This document shows positions 5,754 through 9,115 of a DNA stretch of 9,115 bases, piece by piece. Numbering within the stretch: position 1 is the first letter of the stretch; every line of letters starts with the position of its first letter. Where the stretch lies: positions 1-9,115 of the forward strand of contig WJJO01000108.1 of assembly GCA_014729665.1 (NCBI GenBank), read 5' to 3'. The translations under genes and the position numbers were made by a program. The notes beneath the pieces are model-generated. The model made no database searches and was not told the DNA's origin. It saw only the letters and a program-made list of their open reading frames with translations. Source of the DNA: Caldifarciminota bacterium. GTDB taxonomy: Bacteria; Hydrothermota; Tepidihabitantia; B3-TA06.

Positions 5754-6983
5754 TTGCTGATGTTACTAATACTCCTGGGGGTGCTTTCTGCATATGCTCA
5801 GCCCGAGGATTCGATAACCTACTACGGTGTAGACGAGTTATGGTGGGATTTCTCCCGATACTGGGACGAACAGTACGAAACATCCCTGTCCGCGTTCCGC
5901 ACCTCCCAGGGCTCATACGACATGTTTTACTGGTACCAGCGCTACGACGGCAAGGTGGAACTGCCCTGCATCTCCTTTTTCCGTCTGAGATATACCTATA
6001 AAGGCCGTTACAACTTAGAAGAGCAGGTTGTTCAGCATCGTGTCGAACCGATATTCAGACTATACAAGGGTTTCTACGCCCACGCCTTAATCGCCCCCTT
6101 CTACCAGAAGCGATACGACGAGATAGGCGCTGGATTATCATTGAGACCATCTACATGTAACTGGCTCTATGTGTACGGTATAATGTCCGGATTCGATCAC
6201 AACAACAGTATGCGGCATATACCTTCCGGACCTGATAAAGACCCGTACGAAATCCTCCCCTATAGGTTAGAGATCGAGGGCAGGGGCGAACTGCCTTGGA
6301 TGAAGGCCAGACTACATGCGGAGCTCGGGACTCATTCAAAGCAGTACCTAGACTGGGCCGACTCGTCATGGGAGGTATGGGTAAGGGATCACGACCGCAG
6401 CCTGGTTTCGGGAAGGCTGGAGTTCCAGCCCGTAAAGGACGTATGGGTAGGAAGCAGGGCCTACTGGAAAAGGGAACGAGAACAGACTTTGTGGGCAGAG
6501 AAGGATTCGGTTATCGCAGATACACTTCATCATCGCTGGATTGAACCTTACGTGGCATGGTCACCAACCGAAAGGCTTGAAATCATCGCCCAGCACCGCA
6601 TCTGGCGCTTCGACAGGGGGCTTGATTCACTACACTACCGGAGGGATTTCAACATATTTTCGATAAAGGGATTATGGAGACCTGTCGACTTCCTTGTTCT
6701 TCACGCAGGTTACCAGCGGCAGTGGCGATACAGGTTCGTAGACGATAAACCCATCGACGAAGTCTGGAAGATACCTCATCAGATATCGCGCCTCGTTTTC
6801 AACGGTGAGTTCCGGTTCAAGTCCGGCGTGATGTTCATCGTTAAGGAAGGAATAAAGGCCAATACATTCGAGAAAACCTTCCATCGCTTTCACGCGCACA
6901 CTTCGGTCCATATCTATATACCTTTGGGATTCGTGGACGATTTGGGAGAGATTAAAGAGGGAGAAAACCGGTATGGCCAATGA
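5754..6983 (+). CDS. Predicted outer-membrane beta-barrel protein, unknown function
   Basis: A 409-residue protein with an N-terminal hydrophobic signal sequence (MLLILLGVLSAYAQ), a plausible cleavage after AYA, and then a body very rich in Tyr, Trp, Arg and Phe in alternating patterns (for example FRLRYTYKGRYN, YAHALIAPFYQKRY). The last residues are charged and the final strand is near VHIYIPLGF. This fits an outer-membrane barrel, but I cannot name a family. The start is uncertain: the frame opens at a TTG at 5754 and the first ATG is at 5760. An out-of-frame ATG at 5743 (MIKVC, stop) lies behind AAAGG; one base more there would join it to the signal sequence as MIKV-LLMLL, so a small indel at the start is possible. 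TTGACA at 5726-5731 has no good -10 partner. The gene overlaps the TPR gene by 11 bases, so the two are probably co-translated. Confidence 0.75.
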   Translation: MLMLLILLGVLSAYAQPEDSITYYGVDELWWDFSRYWDEQYETSLSAFRTSQGSYDMFYWYQRYDGKVELPCISFFRLRYTYKGRYNLEEQVVQHRVEPIFRLYKGFYAHALIAPFYQKRYDEIGAGLSLRPSTCNWLYVYGIMSGFDHNNSMRHIPSGPDKDPYEILPYRLEIEGRGELPWMKARLHAELGTHSKQYLDWADSSWEVWVRDHDRSLVSGRLEFQPVKDVWVGSRAYWKREREQTLWAEKDSVIADTLHHRWIEPYVAWSPTERLEIIAQHRIWRFDRGLDSLHYRRDFNIFSIKGLWRPVDFLVLHAGYQRQWRYRFVDDKPIDEVWKIPHQISRLVFNGEFRFKSGVMFIVKEGIKANTFEKTFHRFHAHTSVHIYIPLGFVDDLGEIKEGENRYGQ

Positions 6984-7335
6984 ATTTGCAGGCAAGATTT
7001 TTGAGTTGATAAAGCAGGGCAAACGCAAGGAGGCAGAAAGACTCGTCAAACAGGCGATAGCAATAGAACCGGAAACAGCCGGGGATTATCTGAAGAGGGG
7101 TATAGGATACTCATATTCGGGGGGTATGGAGGCGACACTTGCAGATTATCAAAAGGCAGTTGAGTTCGATCCGGACAATATCGATGCCAGACTACGTCTG
7201 GGCGGTATGTTACTTATGCTTAAACAACACCGTAAGGTTTTAGAGGAATACGAAGAGATAATCCGGCTGGAACCTGATAATCCTCAAGGACACCGTTTCA
7301 AGGTGACCGCACTTGTTGAATTAGAGGGGGATTAA
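6973..7335 (+). CDS. TPR-repeat protein, N-terminal part of a frameshifted gene
   Basis: Tetratricopeptide-repeat protein. About 120 residues in this frame contain three helical-pair repeats, with hallmark segments GKRKEAERLVKQAIAIEPE, ATLADYQKAVEFDPDN and KVLEEYEEIIRLEPDN. The ATG lies within the last codons of the barrel gene, with GAGGGAG upstream. The frame stops soon after a run of five G (7326-7330). Removing one G lets the reading continue as EGIKEALKYLDNLLQTLPDY into the frame that ends at 7741, so this is one gene of about 255 residues broken by an indel (or a sequencing error). TPR proteins are protein-protein interaction scaffolds; coupling with a barrel gene suggests an envelope role, but no signal peptide is visible. 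Confidence 0.75.
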   Translation: MANEFAGKIFELIKQGKRKEAERLVKQAIAIEPETAGDYLKRGIGYSYSGGMEATLADYQKAVEFDPDNIDARLRLGGMLLMLKQHRKVLEEYEEIIRLEPDNPQGHRFKVTALVELEGD

Positions 7336-7741
7336 AGAAGCCCTTAAATATCTTGACAACCTTCTTCAAACCTTACCCGATTATGCCGACGATTGGAATT
7401 ATTATCGAGCCGGACTCCTGGCCATGGGCGGAGAAAATACCAAGGCACTATCTGTTCTCGACGAGGTGCGCGACCCTGGTTCAATGATTCTCCCTATCTA
7501 TGCGTATTATCTTACAAAAGCGTGTATTTTGTGTTTTCTGGGAAGATACGATGAGGCGCTTGATGCTCTCGCCGAAGGCATGAGGGTGACCTTGGACGAG
7601 GATGGATGCGTTCCGTGTTTTACAAACAACTGCAGGCGGATACCTCAACTCGAACCGCTTCGTAAACCCCCATATAGGGAAAGACTGGAGGGGATTATCG
7701 GTTCCAAGCCAAAGATACACTCCAAGCCTGAAACCGGTTGA
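7325..7741 (+). pseudogene. TPR-repeat protein, C-terminal part of the frameshifted gene
   Basis: Continuation of the gene starting at 6973 in another frame. The frame is open from 7325; an ATG at 7424 could start a separate 105-residue product but has no clear ribosome binding site and would cut a repeat. Visible repeats: GIKEALKYLDNLLQTLPDYADD, ENTKALSVLDEVRDP and LGRYDEALDALAEGMRV. The end contains CVPCF...NNC and then IPQLEPLRKPPYRERLEGI. The last residues are basic. The match of repeat register across the five-G run is what shows that both parts belong together. Confidence 0.65.
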
Positions 7742-7820
7742 CACCTCCCCGGCTGCGGCAAGCCCCCTTAAATCTACTAGATAGGAGAGGAGAAGAAGTT
7801 TCGGTATTTACATTTTAATA

Positions 7821-8072
7821 TTGAGTATGTGCTTTCGATTCAAGGTACCTGATTCCTTACAGCCCATAGACGCCCTAAAGCGTGCGGTGAATCCCGATGG
7901 ATACAACATAGGCACTAATTTCGGAAGGGTTGCCGGTGCTGAGATAGAAGATTACCTGCACATCCATGTTGTGCCCCGCTGGTCATGGGACACTAACTAC
8001 ATGCCTGTATTAACTGGCGTCAAGGTCATCTCGTAGGTACTTACCGATACCTGGCATGAGCTTCTTGAGTGA
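7821..8072 (+). pseudogene. HIT-family (histidine triad) hydrolase remnant
   Basis: The frame encodes the C-terminal half of a HIT protein of the Ap4A-phosphorylase-like group: ALKRAVNPDGYNIGTNFG, then the histidine triad region AEIEDYLHIHVVPRW and DTNYMPVLTGVKVIS. HIT proteins hydrolyse or transfer nucleotide phosphates with the H-x-H-x-x motif, here HIHVV. About the first 90 residues of the family (core strands before the helix) are missing; the TTG at 7821 and the residues after it do not look like family sequence. A TAG (8034-8036) interrupts the frame, yet the codons after it read VLTDTWHELLE and then TGA (8070-8072), which is the expected C-terminal helix. Together these show a decayed gene, or a truncated one with a C-to-T nonsense change. 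Confidence 0.7.
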
Positions 8073-8139
8073 TGGAAATCAATAACTTCAGCTTTCCGGT
8101 TATGATCGTTGAAGGAAAACCTAGTAGGGCAATAATGAA

Positions 8140-8166
8140 TTATCCTTGGAGGATAACTGTTGTTTT
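8140..8166. terminator. Hairpin between the convergent HIT remnant and HEPN gene
   Basis: TTATCC (8140-8145), loop TTGGA, GGATAA (8151-8156), followed on the plus strand by CTGTTGTTTT. The stem is short (6 pairs), so it is a weak candidate, possibly acting in both directions. Confidence 0.4.
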
Positions 8167-8530
8167 AAGTCAACTCTTCAAAAACCTTTTCAGCGCACTC
8201 AAGGGATTTAATCATAACACCCTGAAGATTTGGTACCCTATCATCGTAATCACAATCATCGCGGAATCTTCGCAGGTCACCGAGCCATCGGGCAACTGAT
8301 GCTTTACTATGTTGTTTTAGATGTTCCCTGAGGTTTTTGTGGTCATATACTGAATGTGTCGGTGCAAATTCAAGATACTTAATGGCCAAGTTACGTGAGT
8401 AACAATAAACGGCGAAATAAGATCTACTTACTGCACTCCTTAATTTGGCTTCTTGAGAAGGATTTGCTTTGCTATCGCCACCAAGCGATTTTGCCAACTC
8501 AAAATACTCCTTCCAATCGAAATCCGTCAT
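8165..8530 (-). CDS. HEPN-domain protein
   Basis: A 121-residue, all-helical protein of the HEPN (PF05168-like) type. The first helices carry AKLRSAVSRSYFAVYCYSRNLA (about 28-50), the characteristic RS-YFA-Y pattern. Near the end the family motif appears as LRRFRDDCDYDD (about 86-97), the equivalent of R-x-x-R-x-x-ADY. HEPN proteins include RNA-cutting toxins of toxin-antitoxin and abortive-infection systems. The classical R-x4-6-H catalytic histidine is a tyrosine (Y95) here, so RNase activity is uncertain. The start codon lies 3 bases after the stop of the upstream partner gene, with no good ribosome binding site of its own, so translation is probably coupled. The gene is intact, while its partner is frameshifted. 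Confidence 0.8.
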   Translation of the reverse strand: MTDFDWKEYFELAKSLGGDSKANPSQEAKLRSAVSRSYFAVYCYSRNLAIKYLEFAPTHSVYDHKNLREHLKQHSKASVARWLGDLRRFRDDCDYDDRVPNLQGVMIKSLECAEKVFEELT

Positions 8531-8533
8531 TTC

Positions 8534-8761
8534 TTAAGCTGGTGGATGTAGATCGCTTGTTAGAACAAACCAACCTTCACTTTCCGAAAGCAGATTCTCG
8601 TATTCCTCAGATATTTCGTCTATTACGTCGAATATATCCTCATCGTATTCCTTTTGTCTTACGTAGAGAGCCAAGTATTGATCGTCTACTTCAGGGTCGT
8701 GATAAACTTCCAGGGATAATTTTGTTACCGAACCGAATCGGCGACGGGCTCTTCTGGGCCG
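8534..8761 (-). pseudogene. HEPN-partner protein, C-terminal part (frameshifted)
   Basis: Minus-strand frame with no start codon near its beginning, open from just after a TAG at 8764-8762. It reads RRRFGSVTKLSLEVYHDPE, DDQYLALYVRQKEYDE and SEGWFVLTSDLHPP, then TAA (8536-8534), 3 bases before the HEPN start. The composition and the strand-like segments are protein-like and unlike a shadow frame. It joins the frame of the next gene piece (8691-9047) if one base is removed in the stretch AAGAGCC around 8740-8760, giving LLAAQK-ARRRFGSV. I do not know a function for this domain; its position directly before a HEPN gene suggests a partner or antitoxin-like role. The change is either a real frameshift mutation or a sequencing error. 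Confidence 0.55.
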
Positions 8762-9047
8762 CTAGCAGAACGAAATCTGTAAGGCCTTGATACTGGAGCA
8801 GATAATCTATAACCTTGCTGATATTGGGTACAACAACCTCTGCTTTTGCAAGTCCCTCCATTAGATTGGCCATATATACAGTTATAACATCAACAGTTGA
8901 ATCCTCTCCTTCTTCTTCGATCACATCGGGATGCTCTATAACACCTATATCTCTTTCCCCTGTTGTTTTGATTAAATCCATAATAGCGTTTATTACGGTT
9001 CCGCCACTTAATGACCAAGTCTCTGCTAGAGTAAAAGCTGGCGTCAT
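8691..9047 (-). CDS. HEPN-partner protein, N-terminal part (frameshifted)
   Basis: The ATG at 9047 directly follows the TAA of the upstream gene and has AGGGA about 10 bases upstream. The 118-residue frame is helical and acidic in the middle (DVIEEEGEDSTVD). The segment VPNISKVIDYLLQYQGLTDFVLLAAQ (about 73-98) leads into the C-terminal part in another frame; the final 20 residues in this frame (KSPSPIRFGN onward) are out of frame and not real. The joined protein would have about 170 residues. Alternative starts are the internal ATGs of M59 and M63, which would leave a compact protein of about 110 residues starting just before the conserved-looking part. No signal peptide or membrane segment. 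Confidence 0.55.
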   Translation of the reverse strand: MTPAFTLAETWSLSGGTVINAIMDLIKTTGERDIGVIEHPDVIEEEGEDSTVDVITVYMANLMEGLAKAEVVVPNISKVIDYLLQYQGLTDFVLLAAQKSPSPIRFGNKIIPGSLSRP

Positions 9048-9115
9048 TTAGTCAGTTCCCTGAAAGGTTTTTTCGAGGTTTTCAGTTATACATCCTTGAA
9101 AAATCTCCTCTACCT
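9048..9115 (-). CDS. C-terminal end of an upstream operon gene (partial)
   Basis: The minus-strand frame reads VEEIFQGCITENLEKTFQGTD and stops at TAA (9050-9048), immediately before the ATG of the partner gene. Only 21-22 residues are inside the window, so no family can be named. The stop-start contact indicates a first (or earlier) cistron of the HEPN operon. Shifting the frame by one base near the end would give ...TFRELTK with an ATGA overlap, so this junction may also contain an indel; this is weak. Confidence 0.35.
   Translation of the reverse strand, partial: VEEIFQGCITENLEKTFQGTD

Noticed and set aside
8034..8036. TAG as a recoded (pyrrolysine or suppressed) codon in the HIT frame
   Set aside because: The gene also lacks its N-terminal half, so a simple nonsense mutation in a pseudogene is the more economical explanation.
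8395..8790. Plus-strand frame of 131 codons across the HEPN region
   Set aside because: It is opposite the HEPN gene and its partner, which both show protein-like motifs on the minus strand.

Overview
The window reads as chromosomal DNA of a diderm (outer-membrane-bearing) bacterium with intermediate G+C. The evidence is an OmpA-type peptidoglycan-anchored barrel, a second signal-peptide-bearing barrel-like protein, strong AAGGAGG-type ribosome binding sites and sigma-70-like promoters. The mix of genes (NfeD/slipin pair, OmpA with carboxypeptidase-regulatory-like inserts, TPR proteins) suggests an uncultivated lineage of the FCB or WOR-3 kind, but that placement is a guess and the sequence does not prove it.

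Layout, left to right. Positions 1-1286 (+) hold the 3' end of an nfeD-like gene followed directly (TAG-ATG) by a slipin/QmcA-type SPFH gene, a classic membrane-quality-control pair. Positions 1495-3159 (+) hold a 554-residue outer-membrane protein with its own promoter: N-terminal barrel, two carboxypeptidase-regulatory-like domains and a C-terminal OmpA peptidoglycan-binding domain. A 309-base intergenic region with short GGTTGAGTTG repeats and a candidate promoter leads into a complete Glu/Leu/Phe/Val-type dehydrogenase (3469-4716, +).

Downstream of the dehydrogenase, about 440 bases without a gene contain the most striking object in the window: two tandem, related, highly structured elements (4724-4848 and 4884-5020). 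Each consists of a CCCC...GGGG-closed hairpin, a conserved ATTAATGCT block, a second hairpin, a TGCGAGA block, GATC-GTAG, and an intrinsic terminator. The sequences of their stems differ while base pairing is kept, which points to a functional RNA. More hairpins follow, before a small convergent gene of unknown function (5160-5528, -) that has a good promoter and a hairpin at the predicted 5' end of its mRNA.

Positions 5754-7741 (+) carry a predicted outer-membrane barrel protein overlapping by 11 bases a TPR-repeat gene that is split by a frameshift at a run of five G. From about 7.3 kb to 8.8 kb there are several lesions: the TPR frameshift, a HIT-family remnant without its N-terminus and with an in-frame TAG, and a frameshifted partner gene. 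On the minus strand at the right end is a tightly packed operon (partial gene, frameshifted partner, HEPN-domain protein) resembling a toxin-antitoxin or defence-type cassette. These lesions could be real decay of an accessory region or uncorrected sequencing errors; the sequence alone cannot decide.
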